From: an uncultured Collinsella sp.
Lineage (GTDB): Bacteria; Actinomycetota; Coriobacteriia; Coriobacteriales; Coriobacteriaceae
DNA length: 30,769 nt
Reading direction: 5' to 3'
Assembly (NCBI GenBank): GCA_900548495.1
Contig: URKT01000014.1
Span: forward strand, 1 to 30,769
Under the pieces are notes generated by a model. It made no database searches, was not told the DNA's origin, and saw only the letters and a program-made list of their open reading frames with translations. Shown here piece after piece: positions 8,145-15,826 of the stretch. The translations under genes were made by a program, and so were the position numbers. How positions within the stretch are numbered: position 1 is the first letter of the stretch; each line of letters begins with the position of its first letter.

Positions 8145-8243
8145 AAGCCCGCCAGGGCGAGCAAGGTGCCTTGAAACGAGGCGGCATTGACCTTCTGGTC
8201 ATGCCGCCGAAGTTGAAAGGCAGATTGCCGCCCTGGCGGGCTT
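8145..8243. repeat. Long structured hairpin, possible REP element or RNA
   Basis: The outer arms, 15 bases each (8145-8159 and 8229-8243, starting AAGCCCGCCAGGGCG), are perfectly complementary. An inner pair of about 12 bases with two mismatches (GCAAGGTGCCTT with AAAGGCAGATTGC) and a third, GGCGGCATTGACC against GGTCATGCCGCC around TTCT, continue the same stem. Together they make an almost continuous fold about 100 bases long. With the repeats to its left it fills the 433-base gene-free stretch 7851-8283. It may be a repeat element or a small RNA. Confidence 0.6.
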
Positions 8244-8256
8244 GCAGCGTCAAGTG

Positions 8257-8284
8257 GTTACGGCGTTTGGTAAAACGCCGTAAC
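8257..8284 (-). terminator. Hairpin at the 3' end of the hydrolase gene
   Basis: GTTACGGCGTTT (8257-8268) pairs perfectly with 8273-8284 around a GGTA loop. It touches the stop codon of the minus-strand hydrolase gene. No long T-run follows, so it may act as a terminator or only as an mRNA-stabilising stem. Confidence 0.55.
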
Positions 8285-9186
8285 TAAAACCCGTGGCGCT
8301 CGAGGAAGCGGAAGGCCAGGCGGATCCAGGGACGGACGGAAACCTGCTTGTCCTCGTTATCGACCGCGGTGTTGGCGTTGCCGAGCGAAAGCCCGTGACC
8401 ACCTTGGTCAAAGACGTGCATCTCGCAAGCGACGCCCTCCTCGGCCATGCGCTGCGCAAACGGATAGACCTGCGCGATCGGCGCCGTCTTGTCGTCGGAC
8501 ACGCCCCACACAAAGGTCGGCGGCATCTGACGCGAAACATGCGTGGTGGGGCAGATGTCGGCCAGGTGCTCGTCGGTCGCCTCACCGCCCGTCACCATCG
8601 ACAGATAGTCGTTGAGCAAATCGCGCCCCGTCTTGCCACCCGTCTTGGGAACGCGCAGGTCGATGCGCGGGTCGCGCGTCTGCATGTCGCGCACATAGGC
8701 AAAGTCGAGCAGCGGATAGCCCAGCACCACGGCATCGGGACGAATGTCGTCCGGACGCGACCCGGCAAGCGCCGCGAAGGGACCAGTCTTCCATTGCGTT
8801 GCCAGCGAAGCGCAGATCATGCCGCCTGCCGAGAAGCCCACGACGCACACGCGCTTGGGATCGACATGCCACTCGTCGGCGTTGGCGCGAACCGTGGCGA
8901 CCATCTTGGCAAGGTCTGCCTGCGGGTGAGGAAAGCTCACGTCGCCCGTGCCACTTGTCACATAGTTGAGCACAAAGGCCTGGTAGCCGCGGTCCAAAAA
9001 CGCAAACGCCACGGGATCCTGCTCATGCGGAGCGATATGCGTAAACGCACCTCCGCCGCAGATAATCACGGCAGGGCGGCGGCCATTCGGCTTATCGGGC
9101 AGCGGCTCGGCACCCAAATACGTAAACGTCGCCGGATACTCCTCGGTCGGCTCCTCGCCCCACAGCGCATGGTTCTCGACAATCAT
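8284..9186 (-). CDS. Alpha/beta hydrolase (esterase, BD-FAE/acetyl-esterase type)
   Basis: A cytosolic serine hydrolase of 300 residues. The nucleophile elbow is GFSAGG with S119, the oxyanion loop is CGGGAFTH at 43-50, the acid is probably D231 or D232 in GVSDDKTAP, and the general base H264 lies in GGHGLS. This layout fits the carboxylesterase / acetyl-xylan-esterase-like group, which remove acetyl or acyl groups from sugars or other esters; the substrate is unknown. The frame stays open for 69 more codons upstream, but the ATG at 9186 has GGGAG five bases before it and the fold starts there, so the extension is rejected. No signal peptide. Confidence 0.9.
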   Translation of the reverse strand: MIVENHALWGEEPTEEYPATFTYLGAEPLPDKPNGRRPAVIICGGGAFTHIAPHEQDPVAFAFLDRGYQAFVLNYVTSGTGDVSFPHPQADLAKMVATVRANADEWHVDPKRVCVVGFSAGGMICASLATQWKTGPFAALAGSRPDDIRPDAVVLGYPLLDFAYVRDMQTRDPRIDLRVPKTGGKTGRDLLNDYLSMVTGGEATDEHLADICPTTHVSRQMPPTFVWGVSDDKTAPIAQVYPFAQRMAEEGVACEMHVFDQGGHGLSLGNANTAVDNEDKQVSVRPWIRLAFRFLERHGF

Positions 9187-9348
9187 ATGTGCTCCCTTCG
9201 CGCAGATTATGCGCCCTTGTTTTTCGCGTCTAAGCGTACCCCACTTGAGCCCGTGGCGAAGAAACACTCCAGCAATAAGTTTCCCTTCAACTGATATATC
9301 ACATAATCCCAGTTCAGAGGTATCGTTGAGCAGCGTAAAATAGGGGCG

Positions 9349-9382
9349 TTGACCAAGCCGCGAAACACATATGAAACGTTTC
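9349..9382 (+). promoter_or_regulatory. Candidate promoter with palindromic operator before the EIIA gene
   Basis: TTGACC (9349-9354) and TATGAA (9370-9375) are 15 bases apart. The perfect palindrome GAAACGTTTC (9373-9382) overlaps the -10 box. Palindromes of the AAACGTTT type are common LacI/GalR-family operators, so sugar-dependent or catabolite control is possible. The short spacer makes the promoter itself uncertain. Confidence 0.4.
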
Positions 9383-9429
9383 CGGCAAACCAAGCGCGCG
9401 ATATGCGCCTATTTAAGTTGGAGGCAACT

Positions 9430-9993
9430 ATGGGTCTGCTCGATTCGCTTAAGTCCACCTTCACCTCGACGGGCGAGGCATCCGTTCCGCCCGCAGCAAG
9501 CTTCGCCACCCGCGAAGGCGTCATCTACGCCCCCGTCAACGGCGTGCTCGTCAACCTCGATGAGGTTCCCGATGAGACCATCGCCTCGGGTATGCTCGGT
9601 CAGGGCTACGGCATCGAGCCCATTACCGGCACCATCTATGCGCCCGCCAACGGCCGCATCGGCGCCACCACCGTCACCAACCACTCCATCGGCATGATCA
9701 CCGAGGACGGTCTTCGCGTGTTCATCCATGTTGGCCTGGGCACCGTGGAAATGAACGGCAAAGGTTTTGCCCGCTTTGTCGAGATGGGTGACACGGTCAA
9801 GGCAGGCCAGCCGCTCATCAGTTTCGACCGCGAGGCCATCAAGGCCGCCGGTCACGAGGACATCGTGACCGTCATCGTCTCCGAGCTCGATCGTCTTAAG
9901 AGCATCGACCATGTCGGCGAGTCCGGCACGCTTATCGGCGGCAACCCGCTCGTCAAGCTGGGCGACCCGCTGCTGGTAGCCAAGACCAAGTAG
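9430..9993 (+). CDS. PTS glucose-type EIIA protein, stand-alone
   Basis: A soluble phosphocarrier of 187 residues with a single EIIA-Glc (Crr-like) domain. APVNGVLVNLDEVPDE matches the start of the fold. H85 in TNHSIGM and H100 in VFIHVGLGTVEMNGKGF are the two active-site histidines; H100 should accept the phosphoryl group from HPr and pass it to an EIIB. The start at 9430 has GGAGG five bases upstream; longer frames reach back to 9349 without support. It is monocistronic, with a promoter candidate before it and a terminator after it. No EIIB or EIIC is adjacent, so it probably serves sugar permeases encoded elsewhere, possibly the EIIBC at 28800, which lacks an EIIA domain. Confidence 0.93.
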   Translation: MGLLDSLKSTFTSTGEASVPPAASFATREGVIYAPVNGVLVNLDEVPDETIASGMLGQGYGIEPITGTIYAPANGRIGATTVTNHSIGMITEDGLRVFIHVGLGTVEMNGKGFARFVEMGDTVKAGQPLISFDREAIKAAGHEDIVTVIVSELDRLKSIDHVGESGTLIGGNPLVKLGDPLLVAKTK

Positions 9994-10030
9994 CCAGGCC
10001 CCGCGCCACACAGCCAAAAGGCACCTCGTC

Positions 10031-10068
10031 AAGCGCCCGCGACCATTTGGCCGCAGGCGCTTTTCGTT
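10031..10068 (+). terminator. Intrinsic terminator after the EIIA gene
   Basis: AAGCGCCCGCGACCA (10031-10045) pairs with 10048-10062 apart from two G-U type positions, and the stem is followed by TTTCGTTT. It lies 38 bases past the EIIA stop. Confidence 0.8.
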
Positions 10069-10174
10069 TGAAAAACCATCCCGCCAATGCCTTATCCGTA
10101 TAGCCCAAATGAGCCGAGCTGCTAGAATATCGAACTGTATGGATAACTATCATTCAACCGTTATGGGAGGATAC

Positions 10175-11578
10175 GTGAACCGCACCAAAATCGCGCAGCT
10201 CTACGCCGATGCCGAGTCGCTTGGCGGCCAGACCGTCACCGTCGCCGGCTGGGTCAAGTCCATCCGCGACATGAAGAACTTTGGCTTTGTTACGCTCAAC
10301 GACGGCAGCTGCTTCCGCGACCTGCAGGTCGTCATGAACCGCGAGGCACTCGACAACTACGACGAGATCGCCCATCAAAACGTCTCGGCCGCACTCATTT
10401 GCACCGGCACCGTCAAGCTGACCCCCGATGCGCCCCAGCCTTTCGAGCTTTCTGCCACCTCCATTGAGGTCGAGGGCGTCAGCGCCCCGGATTACCCGCT
10501 GCAGAAGAAGCGCGCAACCGTCGAGTTCCTGCGCACCCAGCAGCACCTGCGCCCGCGCACCAACCTGTTCCGCGCCGTGTTCCGCATCCGTTCTGTCGCG
10601 GCTGCCGCCATCCACCGCTTCTTCCAGGAGCAGGGCTTTGTCTACGTCAACACCCCCATCATCACCACGAGTGACTGCGAGGGCGCCGGCGAGATGTTCC
10701 GCGTGACCACGCTCGACCCCAAAAATCCGCCCCTCACCGAGTCCGGCGAGGTCGACTGGAGCCAGGACTTCTTTGGCAAGCACGCGAGCCTTACCGTGTC
10801 CGGCCAGCTCAATGCCGAGAACTTTGCCATGGCCTTTGGCGACGTGTACACCTTTGGCCCCACCTTCCGCGCCGAAAACTCCAACACCACGCGCCACGCC
10901 GCCGAGTTTTGGATGATCGAGCCCGAGATGGCCTTTGCCGACCTTAACGACTACATGGATAACGCCGAGGCCATGCTCAAGTACGTCCTTAAGGACGTTA
11001 TGGCCACCTGCCCCGACGAGCTCAATATGCTCAACAAGTTTGTGGACAAGGGTCTGCTCGAGCGTCTGGACCACGTGGCAAACTCCGACTTTGCCCGCGT
11101 CACCTATACCGAGGCCGTCGAAATCCTGGAGCAGGCCGTCGCCGCCGGTCACAAGTTTGACTATCCCGTGAGCTGGGGCATCGACCTGCAAACCGAGCAC
11201 GAGCGTTTCCTGACCGAGGAGCACTTTAAGCGCCCGACCTTCGTAACCGACTACCCGGCCGAGATCAAGGCGTTCTACATGCGCATGAACGAGGACGGCA
11301 AGACCGTCGCCGCCGCCGACTGCCTGGTGCCGGGTATCGGCGAGATTATCGGCGGCTCCCAGCGCGAGGAGCGCCTGGATCTGCTCGAGGCCCGCATCAA
11401 GGACCTGGGCATGAATCCCGAGCAGTACAAGTACTACCTTGACCTGCGCCGCTACGGTTCCTGCAAGCACGCCGGCTACGGTCTGGGCTTCGAGCGCTTG
11501 GTCATGTATCTGACCGGCGTGGGCAACATCCGCGACGTCCTGCCGCACCCGCGCACCGTGGGCAACGCCGACTTCTAA
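10175..11578 (+). CDS. asnS: Asparaginyl-tRNA synthetase
   Basis: A class IIb aminoacyl-tRNA synthetase of 467 residues, the same length as the E. coli enzyme. The N-terminal OB-fold anticodon-binding domain (VTVAGWVKSIRDMKNFGFVT, about 21-40) is followed by the catalytic core with motif 2 in FGPTFRAENSNTTRHAAEF and motif 3 in GLGFERLVMYLTGVGNIRDV near the C-terminus. The Asn/His-rich motif 2 loop separates it from aspartyl enzymes. It charges tRNA-Asn in the cytosol. The GTG start at 10175 follows GGGAGG by four bases; an upstream ATG would add unconserved residues. A TAGAAT-like -10 candidate lies near 10133, but I could not support a full promoter or a T-box. Confidence 0.97.
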   Translation: MNRTKIAQLYADAESLGGQTVTVAGWVKSIRDMKNFGFVTLNDGSCFRDLQVVMNREALDNYDEIAHQNVSAALICTGTVKLTPDAPQPFELSATSIEVEGVSAPDYPLQKKRATVEFLRTQQHLRPRTNLFRAVFRIRSVAAAAIHRFFQEQGFVYVNTPIITTSDCEGAGEMFRVTTLDPKNPPLTESGEVDWSQDFFGKHASLTVSGQLNAENFAMAFGDVYTFGPTFRAENSNTTRHAAEFWMIEPEMAFADLNDYMDNAEAMLKYVLKDVMATCPDELNMLNKFVDKGLLERLDHVANSDFARVTYTEAVEILEQAVAAGHKFDYPVSWGIDLQTEHERFLTEEHFKRPTFVTDYPAEIKAFYMRMNEDGKTVAAADCLVPGIGEIIGGSQREERLDLLEARIKDLGMNPEQYKYYLDLRRYGSCKHAGYGLGFERLVMYLTGVGNIRDVLPHPRTVGNADF

Positions 11579-11618
11579 TCGCCACAGCGCCACCAAACAC
11601 GTTCCAGCGCATCACGCC

Positions 11619-11651
11619 AGCGCCTCTCGGCAAGCCGAGGGGCGCTTTTTT
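11619..11651 (+). terminator. Intrinsic terminator after asnS
   Basis: AGCGCCTCTCGGC (11619-11631) and GCCGAGGGGCGCT (11634-11646) form a strong stem with a two-base gap and are followed by a run of five further T. A textbook rho-independent terminator, 40 bases after the asnS stop. Confidence 0.9.
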
Positions 11652-11827
11652 CAACAGCATCCGTCAATCTTTTGGCAAGTTTTTGGTCAGTTGGGCAGGG
11701 CTGTTGAAAACTCGACCCGCCGCTTGCCGACGGCTACCGACCGCCCAGGGCGTCCTGCACCCCTGGGAAAGCCCCGCGTCCTAGGCTCCATACCGTCGCC
11801 ACCCAAAACGGAAAGGACGTGGGCGCC

Positions 11828-12613
11828 ATGACCGAAACCGCTGTTGAAACTTACGAGACCACGACGAGGGGCGCCGCCTCGATGGCAGCCTATCGCGCCG
11901 TTCGCATCCTGCAACTATTAAGCGAAAACACCGGCGAGGACAAGGCCATGCTTTCCGATGAGTTGATCCGGCGCCTCGCCCATCCCGACGACCCCGCCCG
12001 CATGCCCATCTCGGCGGCGCGGCGCAGCATCTACACCGCCATCTCCGCACTTCGCCATGCCGGATACGAAATTGAGTACAAGCGCGGCGTGGGCTATCGA
12101 CTCTTGACCCGTCCGCTCACCGACGAAGAGATCATCCGGCTCCACGGCATGGTCATGCGCAACCGCTCCACGCCCATTGCCATTCGAAAGAGCATGGCGC
12201 AGCACCTGGTCGCCATGGCGAGTGCCGACGTTCGCGGCTACCTCGATGCACCCGAGCCTGCTCCAAGCGCAGGCGACAAATCCACCAAGGCCACACGCAC
12301 GCCCGTCAAGCGCATCGATGCCTGCGAGCTCATCGAGCAGGCCATCGACCACGGAACCACGGTGAGTTTTGATATTTCGAGTGTCACGGCACGCGGAGAG
12401 GTCGAAGTGGCACGGATGACACTCCGGCCCTTTGCCATCAAGCAACGAGACGGCATCTCGTATTTGCTGGGAACGGTCTATGACGCGCGAGGCGCCGATG
12501 ACACGTTGCGTACCGTAGAGATCGGCCGAATGAGAAACGTCACCACACGTCTCCTCGACGGCAAGAAGCTCTTCGCCGCCCTGAACGAGGACGATGCCTC
12601 CTCCGCCGCATAA
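11828..12613 (+). CDS. WYL-type transcriptional regulator
   Basis: A predicted DNA-binding regulator of 261 residues. An N-terminal winged helix-turn-helix is suggested by AAYRAVRILQLL and by AARRSIYTAISALRHAGYEIEYKRGVGYRL (about 63-95), the usual layout of YafY/DeoR-like proteins in which the last segment is the wing. A C-terminal WYL-like domain follows a polar linker; the fingerprint LRPFAIKQRDGISYLLGTVYD carries SYL in place of WYL. Such domains bind ligands or nucleic acid. The ATG at 11828 has AAAGGA ten bases upstream; a GTG nine bases earlier overlaps that site. It sits before the ABC importer operon, on the same strand, which it may regulate, but there is no direct proof. Confidence 0.83.
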   Translation: MTETAVETYETTTRGAASMAAYRAVRILQLLSENTGEDKAMLSDELIRRLAHPDDPARMPISAARRSIYTAISALRHAGYEIEYKRGVGYRLLTRPLTDEEIIRLHGMVMRNRSTPIAIRKSMAQHLVAMASADVRGYLDAPEPAPSAGDKSTKATRTPVKRIDACELIEQAIDHGTTVSFDISSVTARGEVEVARMTLRPFAIKQRDGISYLLGTVYDARGADDTLRTVEIGRMRNVTTRLLDGKKLFAALNEDDASSAA

Positions 12614-12682
12614 GACCCTCCGCCGCCCATTCGACTACCCGTACCGCCCATCCGATTCTGTATTAAAAAACCCGCCAGGCTG

Positions 12683-12741
12683 TTGTAAAAATGGACATCA
12701 GCGCTACTATAGTTCCACTTGCACTTTGTCCCAGTGCAGTG
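12683..12741 (+). promoter_or_regulatory. Promoter and leader palindrome of the ABC importer operon
   Basis: TTGTAA (12683-12688) and TACTAT (12705-12710) are 16 bases apart. Directly downstream, CACTTGCACT (12716-12725) pairs with AGTGCAGTG (12733-12741), apart from one bulged T, around the loop TTGTCCC. Its place at the expected transcription start suits either an operator or a leader hairpin. Confidence 0.6.
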
Positions 12742-12773
12742 TTTCCAGCCATTTTTATACTGGGGGTAATGAT

Positions 12774-13754
12774 ATGAAGGACATCACCATCAGCCGCAGG
12801 AGCCTTCTGGTCTCCGCTGGCCTGCTCGCGCTCGCCCCGCTCGCCGGATGCGGCGGCAACTCTGGTTCCGGCTCTGCTGCCGCCGGTTCCGACTACACCA
12901 TCGGCGTTCTGCAGCTCACCGAGCACTCCGCACTCGACGCCGCCAACGATGGCTTTGTCAAGGCCATCAAGGAGAGCGGCCTTAAGGTCAAGATCGACCA
13001 GAAGAACGCCCAGAACGACCAGTCCACGTGTAAGTCCATTGCCGACAAGTTTGTGGGCGACAACGTCAGCCTGATTTATGCCATCGCCACGCCCGCCGCG
13101 CAGGCTGCCGCCGGCGCCACGGCCGATATCCCCATCGTGGGCTGTGCCATCACCGACTACGCCGCCTCCGGCCTGGTCCAGGACAACGACAAGCCCGGCA
13201 CCAACGTCACGGGCGCTTCCGACCTCACCCCGGTCGCCGAGCAGCTCGAGATGATGCAGAAGGTCCTGCCCGACGTTAAAAAGGTCGGCCTGCTCTACTG
13301 CACCGCCGAGTCCAACTCCGACGTCCAGATCAAGGCCGCCAAGAAGGAGCTCGACAAGCTGGGGCTCGAGTACACTGACTTCACCGTCTCGAGCTCCAAC
13401 GAGATTCAGTCCGTCGTCGAGTCTGCCGTGGGCAAGGTCGACGCGCTGTACTCCCCCACTGACAACACCATCGCCGCGGGCGCTTCGCAGGTCGGCCAGA
13501 TCTGCAAGGAGAATAAGCTCCCCTTCGTGACCGGCGAGGAGGGTATGTGCATGGCCGGCGGCCTGTTCACCCTCTCCATCAACTATAAGGACCTGGGCTA
13601 CGCCGCGGGCGAGATGGCCGTTAAGATCCTGAAGGGCGAGGCTAAGCCCGAGGATATGGCTATCGAGCACCTCTCGAGCAAGGACCTGGTCGTCGTCAAG
13701 AACGACGAGATGGCCGAAGCGCTGGGCATCGATCTTTCCACCCTGGACGAGTAG
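12774..13754 (+). CDS. ABC transporter substrate-binding lipoprotein (TrpX / PF04392 type)
   Basis: An extracytoplasmic solute-binding protein of 326 residues. A twin-residue start (SRRSLLVSAGLLALAPLAGC) carries a signal peptide with lipobox LAGC, so Cys26 should be lipid-anchored. A Gly/Ser/Ala linker follows. The rest, from DYTIGVLQLTEHSALDAANDGF, has the fold of periplasmic binding proteins of the ABC_sub_bind family; TEHSALD and GLLYCTAESNSDVQ are typical. Characterised relatives (TrpX of streptococci) bind aromatic amino acids, so amino acid uptake is the leading guess. GGGGG lies seven bases before the ATG. The frame is open further upstream but without conserved sequence. It begins a three-gene importer with the two genes downstream. 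Confidence 0.93.
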   Translation: MKDITISRRSLLVSAGLLALAPLAGCGGNSGSGSAAAGSDYTIGVLQLTEHSALDAANDGFVKAIKESGLKVKIDQKNAQNDQSTCKSIADKFVGDNVSLIYAIATPAAQAAAGATADIPIVGCAITDYAASGLVQDNDKPGTNVTGASDLTPVAEQLEMMQKVLPDVKKVGLLYCTAESNSDVQIKAAKKELDKLGLEYTDFTVSSSNEIQSVVESAVGKVDALYSPTDNTIAAGASQVGQICKENKLPFVTGEEGMCMAGGLFTLSINYKDLGYAAGEMAVKILKGEAKPEDMAIEHLSSKDLVVVKNDEMAEALGIDLSTLDE

Positions 13755-13825
13755 CACCATGCGCCGTAACGCATCTAGGGTTCGTTCTCGCGCCATAGCT
13801 GCGTTATTCAATATCTGAGCCATTG

Positions 13826-13854
13826 GGGCGAACGTCATAGACCGGCGTTCGCCC
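13826..13854 (+). terminator. Hairpin between binding protein and permease genes
   Basis: GGGCGAACG (13826-13834) pairs exactly with CGTTCGCCC (13846-13854). The tail TGCTTGTTTC has only a weak T-run. It could be a partial terminator that makes the abundant binding protein mRNA longer-lived than the permease and ATPase part, as is common in importer operons. Confidence 0.55.
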
Positions 13855-13958
13855 TGCTTGTTTCAGATATAACAAAACGTTTGCCTGCCGTTCTTATATT
13901 CATTGTTACCGCTATTATGGAACATCGCGTGTCCACCCTATCCTAGGAGGTATGAAGC

Positions 13959-14882
13959 ATGCTCATTGCATTGCAGGGCGCCGTTTCGCAGGGCGTCCTC
14001 TGGGGCATTATGGTGCTTGGCGTGTTTATCACGTTCCGCCTGCTCGACATCCCCGATATGACCTGCGACGGCAGCTTTGCCCTCGGCGGCTGTGTCTGCG
14101 CCGTGCTCATCGTCAACAATAACGTCGACCCGTTGCTCGCCGTGCTTGCCGGCATGTGCGCCGGTGCCATCGCCGGCGCCGTCACGGGCATTCTGACCAC
14201 CGTCTTTGAGATTCCCGCGATTCTCGCCGGAATCCTCACCCAGATTAGCCTGTGGTCCATCAACCTGCGCATCATGGGCAAGTCCAACACGCCCATCCTT
14301 GCCAAGGGCACCATCTTCTCGTCTGTCAGCAACATGATGGGACTGCCGCAGTCCACCGTTGCCATTATCCTGGGCATTGTGCTCGCCGTGGCTATCGTTG
14401 CCATCCTGTATTGGTTCTTTGGCACCGAGATCGGCTCGGCACTGCGCGCTACCGGCAACAACGAGTACATGATCCGCGCCCTGGGCGTCAACACCAACTC
14501 CACCAAGATGATCGCCCTCGTGCTCTCCAACGCCCTCATCGGCCTCTCTGGCGCGCTTATCTGCCAGAGCCAAAAGTATGCCGACATTGGCATGGGTACC
14601 GGTGCCATCGTTATCGGTCTTGCCGCTATTGTTATCGGCGAGGTGCTCGGCCGCCTGCTGCCCGGCGGTCTCACGCAGTTTAGCGTCCGTCTTGCCTCCG
14701 CCGTCTTTGGCTCCGTGGTGTACTTCCTCATCCGCGCCATCGTGCTGCAGTTGGGCATGGACGCCAACGACATGAAGCTGCTCTCCGCCGTGATCGTCGC
14801 CGTGGCCCTGTGCGTGCCCGTGGTTTGGGAGCGCTATAAGCTCCGCAGCTCCTACACGAAGGGGGATGAGGCAGATGCTTAA
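13959..14882 (+). CDS. ABC transporter permease (TrpY-like, BPD_transp_2 type)
   Basis: The membrane subunit of the importer, 307 residues with eight or nine hydrophobic segments. LLDIPDMTCDGSFALGG near the N-terminus and GSALRATGNNEYMIRALGVN (about 160-180) are typical of permeases that partner PF04392 binding proteins; the latter contains the cytoplasmic coupling region to the ATPase. It starts at an ATG with AGGAGG eight bases upstream. The intergenic space before it is about 200 bases and holds a hairpin, while the ATPase gene overlaps its end. The A+T-rich stretch 13861-13920 just upstream (TATATT, TATTAT) could hold a second promoter, but no -35 box is convincing. Confidence 0.93.
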   Translation: MLIALQGAVSQGVLWGIMVLGVFITFRLLDIPDMTCDGSFALGGCVCAVLIVNNNVDPLLAVLAGMCAGAIAGAVTGILTTVFEIPAILAGILTQISLWSINLRIMGKSNTPILAKGTIFSSVSNMMGLPQSTVAIILGIVLAVAIVAILYWFFGTEIGSALRATGNNEYMIRALGVNTNSTKMIALVLSNALIGLSGALICQSQKYADIGMGTGAIVIGLAAIVIGEVLGRLLPGGLTQFSVRLASAVFGSVVYFLIRAIVLQLGMDANDMKLLSAVIVAVALCVPVVWERYKLRSSYTKGDEADA

Positions 14883-15669
14883 GCTCTCGCACGTCAAGAA
14901 GACCTTTAACAAGGGCACCGTCACCGAGAAGCGCGCACTCACCGGCGTCGACCTCACCCTGAATGATGGCGACTTTGTAACCGTGATTGGCGGCAACGGC
15001 GCCGGCAAGTCCACGCTGCTCAACATGATCGCCGGCGTATATCCGCTCGATTCGGGTGTTATTGAGCTCGACGGCACCGACATCTCGCGTCTGGGCGAGT
15101 CGCAGCGCGCCAAGTACCTGGGTCGCGTGTTCCAGGACCCCATGCGCGGCACCGCAGCCGACATGCAGATCGCCGAGAACCTGGCCCTCGCCAAGCGCCG
15201 CGGCCGGCGTCGCGGTCTTTCGTGGGGCGTCACCAAGGCCGAGAAGGACGAGTACGTTGAGCTGCTCAAGCGCTTGGACCTTGGCCTGGACACACGCCTC
15301 AACGCCAAGGTCGGCCTGCTCTCAGGCGGCCAGCGCCAGGCACTCACCCTGCTGATGGCCACGCTCACCAAGCCACGCCTGCTGCTGCTCGACGAGCACA
15401 CTGCGGCCCTCGACCCCAAGACGGCCTCTAAGGTGCTCAACCTGACCGAGGAGATCGTCGACGAGAACCGCCTGACCACGCTCATGGTCACGCATAACAT
15501 GAACGACGCCATCCGTCTGGGCAACCGTCTGATCATGATGCACGAGGGCCATGTGATCTACGACGTGGCAGGCGACGAAAAGAAGTCGCTCACCGTGGCC
15601 GACCTGCTGCAGAAGTTTGAGGAGGTCTCGGGCGGCGAGCTCGCCAACGACCGCATGCTGCTGAGCTAA
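14875..15669 (+). CDS. ABC transporter ATP-binding protein (TrpZ-like)
   Basis: The ATPase of the importer, 264 residues. Walker A is GGNGAGKST (39-47), the Q-loop is in RVFQDPMRGT, the ABC signature is LLSGGQRQAL and Walker B is LLLLDEHTAALD, with the switch histidine in VTHNMND. The DEHTAALDP form is typical of ATPases linked to PF04392 binding proteins. The gene overlaps the permease by eight bases. I prefer ATG 14875 to ATG 14866, because the GGGGG ribosome site directly abuts the earlier ATG but lies nine bases before the later one. Two hairpins follow the stop. Confidence 0.95.
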   Translation: MLKLSHVKKTFNKGTVTEKRALTGVDLTLNDGDFVTVIGGNGAGKSTLLNMIAGVYPLDSGVIELDGTDISRLGESQRAKYLGRVFQDPMRGTAADMQIAENLALAKRRGRRRGLSWGVTKAEKDEYVELLKRLDLGLDTRLNAKVGLLSGGQRQALTLLMATLTKPRLLLLDEHTAALDPKTASKVLNLTEEIVDENRLTTLMVTHNMNDAIRLGNRLIMMHEGHVIYDVAGDEKKSLTVADLLQKFEEVSGGELANDRMLLS

Positions 15670-15707
15670 AACCTGCCAAAAAGGGACAGGTTTATTTTGG
15701 CAGGTTT
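15669..15707 (+). terminator. Palindromic terminator-like repeat with a GGGACAG loop (copy A)
   Basis: A perfect 13-bp stem (15669-15681 with 15695-15707; AAACCTGCCAAAA) encloses the loop AGGGACAGGTTTA. It starts within the stop codon of the ABC ATPase gene and ends in TTTT. It shares the loop word GGGACAG with copies C and, in variant form, D further on. Confidence 0.75.
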
Positions 15708-15723
15708 TATCTGCACAAACGTC

Positions 15724-15763
15724 AAAACCGCCGCAAAGGAGCAGATACCTTTGCGGCGGTTTT
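15724..15763 (+). terminator. Palindromic terminator-like repeat (copy B)
   Basis: A perfect 16-bp stem (15724-15739 with 15748-15763; AAAACCGCCGCAAAGG) with the loop AGCAGATA, followed by CGC. Only 16 bases separate it from copy A, making a double terminator after the importer operon. Its stem matches copies C and D more than copy A. Confidence 0.75.
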
Positions 15764-15826
15764 CGCATATCATGTCGATAATCCAGCGTCAGCAGGAACC
15801 ACTGGTTAAGAACTAAGGAAACTGCC

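Noticed and set aside
10069..10174. T-box or other amino acid riboswitch before asnS
   Set aside because: The leader is only about 100 bases and I saw neither the conserved T-box element nor an antiterminator/terminator pair.
10154..11596. 480-codon open frame on the minus strand opposite asnS
   Set aside because: It is a shadow of asnS: rich in Val, Gly, Asp and His, without motifs, and asnS is unquestionable.
13938..15536. 532-codon open frame on the minus strand opposite the ABC permease and ATPase genes
   Set aside because: It crosses two real genes, is low in complexity (Gly, Asp, His, Ala) and has no ribosome site.
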